In this document: one piece after another, positions 42,344-50,411 of the stretch | How the letters are laid out: each line of letters starts with the position of its first letter | How positions within the stretch are numbered: position 1 is the stretch's first letter | Assembly (NCBI GenBank): GCA_964596985.1 | Contig: CAZQWG010000008.1 | Span: forward strand, 1-64,000 | Direction: 5' to 3' | Source of the DNA: GCA-020345945 sp964596985 | GTDB taxonomy: Archaea > Thermoproteota > Bathyarchaeia > RBG-16-48-13 > GCA-020345945 | DNA: 64,000 nucleotides | Position numbers and translations under genes: made by a program | The notes under the pieces: generated by a model | Seen by the model: only the letters and a program-made list of their open reading frames with translations | Told to the model about the DNA's origin: nothing | Database searches by the model: none

Positions 42344-42886
42344 CTAGCAATCCAGTTTTGCTTCGATATTCTTCAAATTCTTTTGGAGTTTTTCAGCCCA
42401 ATCAAAAAGATCAGCATCAATCTTCATGTACCAGTCTACGTATGCAGCAATGTCGGTTGTTGGTGTGAATCTGAAACGGTCCCGAGATATAATCGACTGA
42501 TTGAATGTATGCATTATAGAATATGTCTCTTCCATTTCACGACTCAATGTTTCAGATACAGACAAGAGTAGTCCTCTTGAGACTACAGTTTCCCACATTC
42601 GTGATTGAAGTTGAACCACTGGATGAATCATTGACCAAGGTTTCGATTTGTCTGGAGAGCCATTTTCAATTCTCTTCAGATCTTCTTTCAGAAGATCCAA
42701 ATTCTTCTTCAGTAGTTCTTTATTCCGTTTCAAAGTACTGCGATTCACATTGATCTCGTTTCTCAACGCTTCTCGCATTTTCCTTCGTTCAAGCCAATCG
42801 CTTACAATATTCTCTATTATAACCGTACAGATAGCTGAGGCGATAGCTGTTATTATAATGATTGGAATCTGATCTTCAACAGACAT
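42344..42886 (-). CDS. N-terminally anchored coiled-coil protein, 180 aa
   Basis: There is an N-terminal transmembrane helix (PIIIITAIASAICTVIIENIV) near 8-28, followed by a long charged helical region (RREALRNEINVNR-like, NKELLKKNLDLLKEDLKRIE) and a C-terminal helical domain with an aromatic FTPTTDIAAYVDWYMKID segment. The layout resembles small membrane proteins found near phage-defence or mobile genes, but no family is recognised. AT-rich codon use is shared with the neighbouring coiled-coil gene. Confidence 0.55.
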   Translation of the reverse strand: MSVEDQIPIIIITAIASAICTVIIENIVSDWLERRKMREALRNEINVNRSTLKRNKELLKKNLDLLKEDLKRIENGSPDKSKPWSMIHPVVQLQSRMWETVVSRGLLLSVSETLSREMEETYSIMHTFNQSIISRDRFRFTPTTDIAAYVDWYMKIDADLFDWAEKLQKNLKNIEAKLDC

Positions 42887-43155
42887 ACCGTGTCTTTCCT
42901 TCCGATTCGATAATGGAGTGTTAAGTTGAAAGGTTTGTTGGAGTTATATGGGCAAACGAGTATTCCCGCCCACACAGGAACCGCCAAGAAAAGGTATTGG
43001 ATATGGAAATGATCTTAATGATAATATTTCTAAACATGTTCCCGTACGAAAAATGACGCCACCTAGAATTCCGTACATAATGATTAGGGTAAGACTTCCG
43101 ATAAGGGCTTGAGTTAGCCTGTTATAAAATGAAAAGGGGGATGGATGACCTTTCG

Positions 43156-45336
43156 TCAGGTCCAAACGTTGGGCGGAGGAGCTTTCTCTGCTCCTTTCTT
43201 GTAATCATCCATGAGACTGTTGAATCGTTGGACTGCTTTCTCGTCTACGGTGGGGCGGATCGTTTCAAGTGCCTTCTTGAAATGTTCTAACTCGACTTTT
43301 CTTGCCTTGTAGTCTTTTCTTATGGCTATCATTGCGGCTTCTCTGCATAGGGCTTCGATGTCTGCACCTGTGTATCCTCCGAGCATCTCTGCGAGTTGCT
43401 TAAGGTCGACACTCTTGCCTAATGGCATGTCTTTGGTGTGGATCTTCAGGATCTCTAACCTCGCCTTGTCATCAGGAGCGCCGACATAGATCACGCGGTC
43501 AATTCTCCCTGGCCTGAGTAGGGCTGGATCCAATAAGTCTGGTCTGTTTGTGGCTGCAATGACGACAACATCCTTCAGTAGAACAACTCCGTCGATCTCT
43601 GTCAATATCTGGTTCACCACTCTTTCGGTAACTCCGGAATCCCCGCTTCTCATCCCTCTCTGGGGTGCTATTGAGTCGATTTCGTCGAAGAAGACTATGC
43701 ATGGTGCTGCCTCTCTTGCTTTTCTGAAGACCTCTCTGACTCCCTTCTCTGATTCACCGACCCATTTGCTGAGCAGTTCTGGCCCTCTGATGCTGATGAA
43801 GTTGGCTTCACTCTCAGTTGCGGCAGCCTTAGCCAGTAGGGTCTTACCGCTCCCTGGTGGTCCGTATAGCAGGACGCCTCTTGGTGGTCTTATCCCCATG
43901 TCCTCAAATAGGTCAGGATCTCTGAGGGGTATCTCGACTGCCTCCTGAAGTAATCTCTTCTCCTCTTCAAGCCCTCCGACCTCATCCCAATGCACTGTTG
44001 GTACTTCCACTGCAATTTGTCTAAGCAGGGATGGTTGGATCTCCTTAAAGGCACCATAGAAGTCGTCTTCCTCCACCTTCAAGTCGCGGAGTACTTCGAT
44101 CGGGATTGTCTCTTTCTCTAGGTCGATTTTAGGTAGATATCTCCTCAGGGCTCTCATTGCTGCTTCTCTGCATAATGCCGCGATGTCGGCTCCCGAATAG
44201 CCGTGTGTTATCTCTCCCCACTGTTCTATATTCACGTCCTCGCTGAGTGGCATGTTCCTTGTGTGGATTTGAAGTATGTCCTTCCTTCCGTTCTTGTCGG
44301 GAATCTTGATGGTGATCTCTCTGTCGAATCTTCCGGGTCTTCTCAGCGCTGGGTCTATGGCATCCAGACGGTTTGTCGCCCCGATGACAACTACCTGTCC
44401 CCTGGATTTTAGACCGTCCATGAGGGAAAGTAGCTGGGCAACAATCCTCCTTTCAACTTCACCAGTCACCTCTTCTCTGCTGGGGGCTACTGCGTCGAGT
44501 TCGTCGATGAAGATGATGCTTGGGGCGTTCTGTTCGGCTTCTTGGAAGATTTGTCTGAGTCGTTCTTCGGATTGACCGTAGAACTTGCTCATGATCTCTG
44601 GTCCGGCGATCGAGGTGAAATTGGCGCTCGCCTCATTTGCCACGGCTTTCGCAAGTAGGGTTTTCCCTGTTCCCGGAGGTCCGTGGAGTAGCACTCCTTT
44701 TGGGGGTTCGATGCCTAAATGTTTGAAGAGCTCCGGGTGTTTCATCGGCAGCTCTATCATCTCTCTTATTCTTCCGATCTCTTCTTTGAGCCCACCAATA
44801 TCCTCGTATGTAACCATGGATTTGGTTGCCTCGGATTCAGAGACTGGGCTTGGCGAGATCTCGACTTGGGTCTGATTTGTGATTGCGACTGTTCCTTTCG
44901 GTCTTGTTCTAGTAACGATGAGTCTGAGGGCGGTTCCCAACACTGGTATGTAGACTGTGTCCCCTCTGATGAGCGGCATTCCAACTATAATCTGTCTGAC
45001 ATAATCCCCGAAGTCCTCGTTGACTCGGATCTCTTGGGTAGGAGCCAAAGTTATGCCTTCTGCTTTTTCAACTTCCGTCTTGCTTATTGCAACGGTGTCT
45101 CCTAGTGTTACGCCGGCATTATGCCTTAATATGCCGTCCATGCTTATGGTGCCCCCCTCCTCATATTCGGGGTGGGCTGGCCAAACGATTCCTACTGTAT
45201 CCTTGGTCCCGGCTATTCTGACATAGTCCCCTGTCGTAAGATCAAGGGTATCCCTATTCTGCTTACCAATCCTGACTATGCCTCTTCCTACATCCCTCGC
45301 ATCTGCCTCAACAACCTTCAATCTTATCTCATCCAT
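43156..45336 (-). CDS. Cdc48/VAT-type AAA+ ATPase
   Basis: VAT/Cdc48 is a hexameric unfoldase that extracts and unfolds proteins. The 726-residue protein has an N-terminal double-psi barrel domain (DARDVGRGIVRIGKQ), then two AAA modules. Module D1 has GPPGTGKT at 219-226 and FIDELDAVAPSRE. Module D2 has GPPGSGKTLLAKAAATE near 495 and FFDEIDSIAPQRG. Arginine fingers lie in the ATNRLDAIDPALRRPGRFD and ATNRPDLLDPALLRPGRID runs. The C-terminus is short (NVWT). It is 19 nt downstream of the HExxH metallopeptidase gene and so cotranscribed. Confidence 0.96.
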   Translation of the reverse strand: MDEIRLKVVEADARDVGRGIVRIGKQNRDTLDLTTGDYVRIAGTKDTVGIVWPAHPEYEEGGTISMDGILRHNAGVTLGDTVAISKTEVEKAEGITLAPTQEIRVNEDFGDYVRQIIVGMPLIRGDTVYIPVLGTALRLIVTRTRPKGTVAITNQTQVEISPSPVSESEATKSMVTYEDIGGLKEEIGRIREMIELPMKHPELFKHLGIEPPKGVLLHGPPGTGKTLLAKAVANEASANFTSIAGPEIMSKFYGQSEERLRQIFQEAEQNAPSIIFIDELDAVAPSREEVTGEVERRIVAQLLSLMDGLKSRGQVVVIGATNRLDAIDPALRRPGRFDREITIKIPDKNGRKDILQIHTRNMPLSEDVNIEQWGEITHGYSGADIAALCREAAMRALRRYLPKIDLEKETIPIEVLRDLKVEEDDFYGAFKEIQPSLLRQIAVEVPTVHWDEVGGLEEEKRLLQEAVEIPLRDPDLFEDMGIRPPRGVLLYGPPGSGKTLLAKAAATESEANFISIRGPELLSKWVGESEKGVREVFRKAREAAPCIVFFDEIDSIAPQRGMRSGDSGVTERVVNQILTEIDGVVLLKDVVVIAATNRPDLLDPALLRPGRIDRVIYVGAPDDKARLEILKIHTKDMPLGKSVDLKQLAEMLGGYTGADIEALCREAAMIAIRKDYKARKVELEHFKKALETIRPTVDEKAVQRFNSLMDDYKKGAEKAPPPNVWT

Positions 45337-45355
45337 TCAGTTCATCCCCTTTCGT

Positions 45356-45841
45356 CTAGGTTATGTATGTTTGATTTGACCTGTCAAAATCCCGGACGAT
45401 CTCCACCTCGCCGTCGATGGACTCATCACCAATGACTGGCGTTCTCTGAGGTATCAATCTTAGTCTTCCAGTTGACATCTGGCTTGTGGGGTGCTCTTCG
45501 CCAAAGTTTTCGACACTAATCTTGTGAACCAGTCTCCTGACTTCTCCTTCGTCCAAGTATCCTAGTGCATGCAAGTATTCGTGCAGTAGGATTGTGAATA
45601 CGTATGAGTTGAGTTCTGTCAGGCTTTTAACGGAGTTTGAAACCTGTCTTAGCAGCTTTCTGTTCACTACTATCGCATTCGATCCGACAGTGTAGTATGC
45701 TCCAACCGTTCTCGGGAGATCTGCCAAATACAGCATTAATCCCACTCTCCTCCTGTCTAGGGATTCTCTTGCCGCCTTTTTGACGAGTTCGAAGATGTCT
45801 CCGAAATCATGACATCTCTCGAGCTCAACGGTGAGGTCCAT
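45356..45841 (-). CDS. Small metallopeptidase-like protein, HExxHxxGxxD
   Basis: The 161-residue protein has LLHEYLHALGYLDEGE at 85-100. H87, E88 and H91 form a zincin motif, and G94 with D97 gives HExxHxxGxxD, the metzincin-like arrangement with an Asp as third ligand. The preceding helices hold NSYVFTI. No signal peptide is present, so it acts in the cytoplasm. An SD (GGAGGG) precedes the ATG. It is first in an operon with Cdc48, recalling eukaryotic Cdc48-dependent proteases (Wss1/SPRTN), but homology to those is not shown. Confidence 0.75.
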   Translation of the reverse strand: MDLTVELERCHDFGDIFELVKKAARESLDRRRVGLMLYLADLPRTVGAYYTVGSNAIVVNRKLLRQVSNSVKSLTELNSYVFTILLHEYLHALGYLDEGEVRRLVHKISVENFGEEHPTSQMSTGRLRLIPQRTPVIGDESIDGEVEIVRDFDRSNQTYIT

Positions 45842-45858
45842 CGTTCCCTCCGGTATTT

Positions 45859-45910
45859 TTGTTACTTAACGGTAACAAGCAGGATATAAACTTTGCTACC
45901 AAAAAGTAAC
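45859..45910 (-). promoter_or_regulatory. Twin palindromic operators around the metallopeptidase-Cdc48 TATA box
   Basis: Site 1 (45859-45878) is TTGTTAC-6 nt-GTAACAA, a perfect 7-bp-arm palindrome lying over the predicted start site. Site 2 (45895-45910) is GCTACCAAAAAGTAAC and matches site 1 at 12 of 16 positions when read in the same sense. Between them is a TTTATATCC TATA box (45881-45890) for the minus-strand operon. This arrangement is typical of an archaeal repressor that blocks TBP or RNA polymerase. Confidence 0.65.
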
Positions 45911-45969
45911 TATCTTGAACACCCCACTCTACTCTTGTAGAGGAGAACTATAGACAACTTGAAATAATC

Positions 45970-46152
45970 CTATACTAATAGCAGGTCTGTTCTTGGAGAG
46001 AACTGCTCCTCGATCCTCTCCCCGCCTCTCAGCCCACAATTATTGCAGTCAACATCATCAATTCTCGCCTTGAAGAAAGAACACCACCGCCATTCTTTCC
46101 TACCTATTCTGACTCGTGTCTCGTAGAAACAGGAATCCTTTTGCTCTCCCAT
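45970..46152 (-). CDS. Small four-cysteine protein, 60 aa
   Basis: The 60-residue product begins MGEQKDSCFYETRVRIGRK and has cysteines C8, C24, C36 and C39 (DCNNCG). A strong GGAGAGGAG SD abuts the ATG, and a GTTAATAA-like TATA lies about 35 nt upstream. The pattern resembles the 72-aa four-cysteine protein near 0.8 kb and other archaeal mini metal-binding proteins. It is upstream of the metallopeptidase operon on the same strand, but separated by the operator region. Confidence 0.6.
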   Translation of the reverse strand: MGEQKDSCFYETRVRIGRKEWRWCSFFKARIDDVDCNNCGLRGGERIEEQFSPRTDLLLV

Positions 46153-46360
46153 CTCCTCTCCGAGAACTAAGATAATCGGACAATCTTATTAACATTCTGT
46201 GCGTGTCGGGGCCTCAAGAACAGCTTTCAAATGCAAACCTCGATAACAATCCCTGCAACTCAACACGGTGTTGTTCCTGTAATTGGATTTGTATCAGGAA
46301 ATTGATGCAGTATCGATTTCTATGGGGTTGTGTATCTGCTGAGCTAGGCTCTAAGCGACG

Positions 46361-46795
46361 TCACTCGATCTTTCCTATCATCTTCAAGGCTTTCTCCACT
46401 ATCATTCTTTCGTTTTCATAAGTCATGACTTCTAAGGCTTCGTCTGCTAGGAACCATTTCGCTTCCTCTACCTCGTAGTCGTGGTCGGATGTGTCTCCGC
46501 CGAGGAATTCCATTAGGAAGAAGTGTACCGTCTTATAGTACCGAGCATTGTCTCTCTTTGACTGAAACCAGTAGTTGACTTCTCCTATTCTCCCGATGAT
46601 TCTTCCTTTCAGTCCAGTTTCTTCTGCTACCTCGCGTTCCGCGGCCTGTTCGACAGTCTCCTCGGTCTCGACAATCCCTTTGGGAAGGCACCAAATGCTC
46701 CGATCTCTTCTCGCGATCAAAACTATGCTCACCTGTTTCTCCCCTTTTCGGAATAGCACACCCCCTGAGGATGTCTGGTATTTGGTTTTGACCAA
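46361..46795 (-). CDS. NUDIX hydrolase
   Basis: This 144-residue protein has a complete NUDIX box, GIVETEETVEQAAEREVAEETGL-like, near 40-62, in the G-x5-E-x7-REVxEExGx form. Such enzymes hydrolyse nucleoside diphosphate-linked compounds, for example diadenosine polyphosphates or ADP-ribose; the substrate is not specified by sequence. The TTG start has AAGGTGAG about 9 nt upstream. Confidence 0.9.
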   Translation of the reverse strand: MVKTKYQTSSGGVLFRKGEKQVSIVLIARRDRSIWCLPKGIVETEETVEQAAEREVAEETGLKGRIIGRIGEVNYWFQSKRDNARYYKTVHFFLMEFLGGDTSDHDYEVEEAKWFLADEALEVMTYENERMIVEKALKMIGKIE

Positions 46796-47033
46796 TTCTC
46801 TGTCTCACCTTTAGGTTGCATCTCATAGGTTTCTACTGGGCTAGCGAGTCACCATGCTTATTCGGCTCGGTGAATACTACGGTTTTGGAGACCCATGTCT
46901 ATAGGGTTGGTTTCATCTCGGCAGATAGTCTTTTAGACTCTTCTGTTGTCTTGAGTTTTTGACGTTTGTTTTATGTAATAGAGTTGAGTATTCAATTCCT
47001 AGGTCATGGCTACGGTTTGATGAGATGATATAA

Positions 47034-47831
47034 GTGTCCACTTCTCCTTCAGAATTGATCTACCGCATCCTCTCTGTTGAATTGGTTTATCGTGTCCTCT
47101 CAACCCTTGCAATCTTCGTGGGTACATACATAGTAGGAAAAGCGGTCGAGGGGGTCCTCAAACGGGCTTTGAGAAGGGTAGGTCATCCTAGGGCAGAGAC
47201 CTTTGTGGTATCTGCAAGTGCGAGGTATATCATACTCTTTCTGGGTCTCCTTGCTGCATTGGAGAACCTTGCAATCCCAATCACTCCTTTCTTATTCGCC
47301 TTCGGGATTCTTGTAACCATCATTGGTCTGGCTTCTCGGAACCTGATTGAGAGCTTGGTCTCCGGTTTTCTTCTGACCGCATCCCGACCCTTCGAGATCG
47401 GCGACTTAGTGATGGTCGAAGATACGATTGGACAAGTTGCAGAGTTCGACCTCATGAAGGTGTCTCTGAAAACTGAGGATGGTGCCATGCATATCATACC
47501 TAACTCGACTATTGCTAATTCAGGCGTAACCAACCTTACCGCCTTGGGAAACAAGTTCAAGGTTGAGATGAAAATCAAGCTTTCCTATCAATCAGATCTT
47601 GAGCGTACAAAGCTTGCCATTCTCGATATTGTGAACTCCTATCCCTCGCTCAGCAGAGATCAGCCAGTATCAGTGGACGTCGAGGGTCTGGATGAGGAAG
47701 GTATCTATCTGGAATTGGGTTTCTTCGTGCCCAGTTATTCCCTCAAAGTAGAGGCTACGAGTAAGGTGCTGGAGGGCCTTCTTCAGGCGCAAAGAGATGA
47801 GAAGCTCTTTCTTGCCCACAGGGGGGTCTAG
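47034..47831 (+). CDS. MscS-family mechanosensitive channel
   Basis: The 265-residue protein has N-terminal TM helices (VYRVLSTLAIFVGTYIVGKAV; RYIILFLGLLAAL; FAFGILVTIIGLASR). The pore-lining/beta region NLIESLVSGFLLTASRPFEIGDLVMVEDTIGQVAEF is characteristic of MscS, including the RPFEIGD motif. A cytoplasmic domain follows. It releases osmolytes on hypo-osmotic shock. The start is GTG. Confidence 0.92.
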   Translation: MSTSPSELIYRILSVELVYRVLSTLAIFVGTYIVGKAVEGVLKRALRRVGHPRAETFVVSASARYIILFLGLLAALENLAIPITPFLFAFGILVTIIGLASRNLIESLVSGFLLTASRPFEIGDLVMVEDTIGQVAEFDLMKVSLKTEDGAMHIIPNSTIANSGVTNLTALGNKFKVEMKIKLSYQSDLERTKLAILDIVNSYPSLSRDQPVSVDVEGLDEEGIYLELGFFVPSYSLKVEATSKVLEGLLQAQRDEKLFLAHRGV

Positions 47832-47880
47832 GATTTGTATAGTTATCATCAAGCGAGAGCTGAGGGTGATCCGATTGGCT

Positions 47881-48111
47881 TTGAAGCATAACGCCATCAG
47901 AGATGAAGGATACAATAAAATCAAGTGTTCCATGTGCGACTCTACCGAATGGGTCGACTATCAAAGATGCAAGGTCTGCGGGAAATACTTTGTTTGGGCG
48001 CAGTGTAGGAACTGTGGTGCTATCCGGCTTGAACGATGCCCATTAGACGGAGGAGAACTTGAGCTTTTAGTATCTGATGAAACCTCCGAAGGAGAGGAGC
48101 AGGATGCCTGA
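47881..48111 (+). CDS. Zinc ribbon protein, 76 aa
   Basis: The protein has three CxxC knuckles: CSMC near 14, CKVC near 27 and CRNC near 41, plus a late single Cys (CPLDGG). It is rich in Trp and aromatic residues, and has a double zinc-ribbon-like layout. The SD GGTGATC (47865-47871) supports TTG 47881 (9 nt) over TTG 47875 (3 nt). Its 3' end overlaps the atpH start, so it probably belongs to the ATPase transcript, though a functional link is not evident. Confidence 0.6.
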   Translation: MKHNAIRDEGYNKIKCSMCDSTEWVDYQRCKVCGKYFVWAQCRNCGAIRLERCPLDGGELELLVSDETSEGEEQDA

Positions 48112-48451
48112 GGACTTTACAGCTCTTGTAGAAGACTTGAAGATGCTAAAGGAATCAGAGGAGGAGGCTAGAAGGGTCTTAGACAAGGCCCGCAGGAACT
48201 CGGAAAAGATAACCAGCGACGCAAAGGAAGAATCAACCCATCTCCTTACAGAAGCTGAGACCGAGACCCGTAAACTACTCGAAGAAGTCAGAAAATCCTC
48301 GCACAAAGAGCTGGAACATGAACGAGCCAAGATGAGAGAACTCCATACAAAGCAATTGAAGAAGACCAGAGCCGACGCAAAGCGTAGTAGGGAGAAGGCG
48401 ATTGGCTATATCGTTTCCTTGGTTCTAAAGACTGGAGGAGACAGTCGTTAG
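48104..48451 (+). CDS. atpH: A-type ATP synthase subunit H
   Basis: Subunit H is the coiled-coil half of the peripheral stalk (EG/EH dimer). The 115-residue protein begins MPEDFTALVEDLKMLKESEEEARRVLDKARRNSEKI and is almost entirely heptad-rich, charged helix, with a short C-terminal KAIGYIVSLVLK. A purine-rich GGAGAGGAGCAGG precedes the ATG. The stop directly precedes atpE. Confidence 0.9.
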   Translation: MPEDFTALVEDLKMLKESEEEARRVLDKARRNSEKITSDAKEESTHLLTEAETETRKLLEEVRKSSHKELEHERAKMRELHTKQLKKTRADAKRSREKAIGYIVSLVLKTGGDSR

Positions 48452-49078
48452 ATGTCAGAAGGCACGGAAGCGATAAGAGAAAGGATCCTAGTGGACGCAA
48501 GGACCGAAGCCGAACGAATAATTCAGCAAGCCAAAGTCAACGCTCAGCGAATTCTTCAGGAAACAGAAGAGAAGATCAGAGAGAATCGGGACAAACGTTT
48601 GGATGAAGGCAAGGAGTACGCCCGAGAGGCATCTTCAAGGGCACTTGCAGATACCCAAGTTGAACTCCGCCGCCTACTATCCGAAGAGAAAGAAAGGCTG
48701 TTCGAAGAAGTATGTGAGGCTGCCTTGGATCGACTCCGAGAGTTCTCGGAAAGCGACCAATACCCTGAAAAGCTTCAGGACCTGATAGTCCGGGCAGGTG
48801 AGATCCTCGGGGGAGGCGACCTAGTTCTCTATCTCAACGTGTCAGACAAGAAGAAGATGAAGTCACGGTCCCTGCGGATGGCTGAAAAGAGGATAGATGA
48901 GAATACCCAGAAGGCAACCTCCTTGGAGATCGCAGATGATTCTCTTGACTCTGTAGGCGGGGTCAGAGTCTCTAGTAAGAACGAGGATGTCTCTGTGGAC
49001 AATACTTTCGAGGAGCGTCTTCGCAGGTTTAAGGAGGAACAAAGGTCTGAGATATACCGACTCCTATTCGAGGAGTAA
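48452..49078 (+). CDS. atpE: A-type ATP synthase subunit E
   Basis: Subunit E pairs with H in the peripheral stalk and contacts subunit B. The 208-residue protein has a long N-terminal coiled coil (AIRERILVDARTEAERIIQQAKVNAQRIL) and a globular C-terminal half with DDSLDSVGGVRVSSKNEDVSVDNTFEERL. It follows atpH without a gap. Confidence 0.93.
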   Translation: MSEGTEAIRERILVDARTEAERIIQQAKVNAQRILQETEEKIRENRDKRLDEGKEYAREASSRALADTQVELRRLLSEEKERLFEEVCEAALDRLREFSESDQYPEKLQDLIVRAGEILGGGDLVLYLNVSDKKKMKSRSLRMAEKRIDENTQKATSLEIADDSLDSVGGVRVSSKNEDVSVDNTFEERLRRFKEEQRSEIYRLLFEE

Positions 49079-49080
49079 CT

Positions 49081-50151
49081 ATGACGCCGTTCTTAATTAT
49101 TGGTGTGGTCGCTTCCATGTTCTTCTTCACAGGATTGACTGGAAGAAAGGCTTTGAAAGAAGGCAGGTACGCCTTCTTAGCCTCCATGGTCAGCAGACTG
49201 GAAGAAGACCTTGTTGCCCCCGCAATCCTGAGGCTTCTAAGGGAGAATGACCTATACTCCCTCACTCATCTGTTTCACGAGAAAGGTCTGATCGACGACA
49301 GGGAACCTCTCTCTTTCGGAGATCTCTGGGAGTCTGAGCGAAAGGCATCCGGAGAGTGCTGGCAACGATACGACAGGTTACTCACATACCTTCCCGACGA
49401 TCTGAGAGATTTCTTCGGCTCCCTAAGGATCCTCAGAGATGCAAGGAATATTGAGGTTCTTGCAGCCTACGTGGATGGTAATATCCCGAGAAATGAGTTT
49501 CCTATGCTGTTAGAGCCTGGAGGGATAATAGAGATCCCACTCCTCTTGGAGCTCGGAGAATCCAGAAACCTGAAGAGCCTAATGGACGAGATTTCGCCGC
49601 TGCTCCCCCCCGATTTCCGTCTCGACCTGAAAGAGGAGATGGATCTCCCAACCTTCGTTAGAAGGTTGAACATGGCTGCTGCAGCCTTTATTCAGCTCAA
49701 GGTAAAACAGAATCCATCTACAGAGGTCGATGAGGCATTCTCTCATCTGAGAGCCGCCTTCGACGCCAAGAACGTATGTGCGATCGCCCGTCTCAAATCC
49801 GAAGGAACCCCCCCTGAAGAGATTGCGAAATGGCTGGTTCCTCTGAACGAAACAATCGGCCCGAACACCCTGACACGGCTTGCAGAAAGCGAAGACTACG
49901 AGGAGTTCTTGAACACTCTTCTCGAAACCGACTTTGGAAGGGTAGTGCTGAGGGACCTCAGGCGGACTCCTACTCCAAAGGAATTATGGGAAGCAAGCCT
50001 CCAGTTTATCTATTCAACGCGGTTCTCTAGTCTGGAAGAAAGCGATGAACTGAGAGTATGGAGATACTTCTTCCTGCTTGAACATGAAGAGAGAACCATC
50101 AGAAAAGGGCTGAAGGCGATAAGAACCCTTACCGGAGGGATTTCGGGTTGA
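49081..50151 (+). CDS. atpC: A-type ATP synthase subunit C
   Basis: Subunit C couples the central stalk (D/F) to the membrane K ring. The 356-residue helical protein has three repeats of the funnel-like fold, with LVAPAILRLLRENDLYSLTHLF, RNIEVLAAYVDGN, NVCAIARLKSEG and FLLEHEERTIRKGLKAIRTL near the end, all typical of the family. The end overlaps the TTG start of atpF. Confidence 0.92.
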   Translation: MTPFLIIGVVASMFFFTGLTGRKALKEGRYAFLASMVSRLEEDLVAPAILRLLRENDLYSLTHLFHEKGLIDDREPLSFGDLWESERKASGECWQRYDRLLTYLPDDLRDFFGSLRILRDARNIEVLAAYVDGNIPRNEFPMLLEPGGIIEIPLLLELGESRNLKSLMDEISPLLPPDFRLDLKEEMDLPTFVRRLNMAAAAFIQLKVKQNPSTEVDEAFSHLRAAFDAKNVCAIARLKSEGTPPEEIAKWLVPLNETIGPNTLTRLAESEDYEEFLNTLLETDFGRVVLRDLRRTPTPKELWEASLQFIYSTRFSSLEESDELRVWRYFFLLEHEERTIRKGLKAIRTLTGGISG

Positions 50152-50411
50152 AGATCGTAGCCCTAGGAGACCGAGAAACGATGATAGGGTTGAGACTGGC
50201 AGGGATTAACGAAGTCTACAATCCTGAAACCAGAGATGAGGCGGTCTCACTTCTGCTCTCCCTCAAAGAGAGAAGGGATGTAGGTGTCGTAATCATCTCC
50301 TCAGACTATTACGACCAGATCACGGAGACTGTGAGAGAGATAAGAGAGACGGACATCTTCCCACTTCTCGTCGACATCCCTACACGACAGAGTCTGGAGG
50401 GGACGCCGTGA
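50148..50411 (+). CDS. atpF: A-type ATP synthase subunit F
   Basis: Subunit F is a small Rossmann-like central-stalk subunit. The 87-residue protein begins MKIVALGDRETMIGLRLAGI and has VGVVIISSDYYDQI and FPLLVDIPTRQS, the family pattern. The TTG start overlaps the atpC stop, and the stop overlaps the atpA GTG. Confidence 0.93.
   Translation: MKIVALGDRETMIGLRLAGINEVYNPETRDEAVSLLLSLKERRDVGVVIISSDYYDQITETVREIRETDIFPLLVDIPTRQSLEGTP

Noticed and set aside
42944..43165. 73-codon frame after Cdc48 with a hydrophobic stretch
   Set aside because: It begins inside the Cdc48 C-terminus with a TTG lacking an SD, and the opposite strand has an equally plausible short frame.
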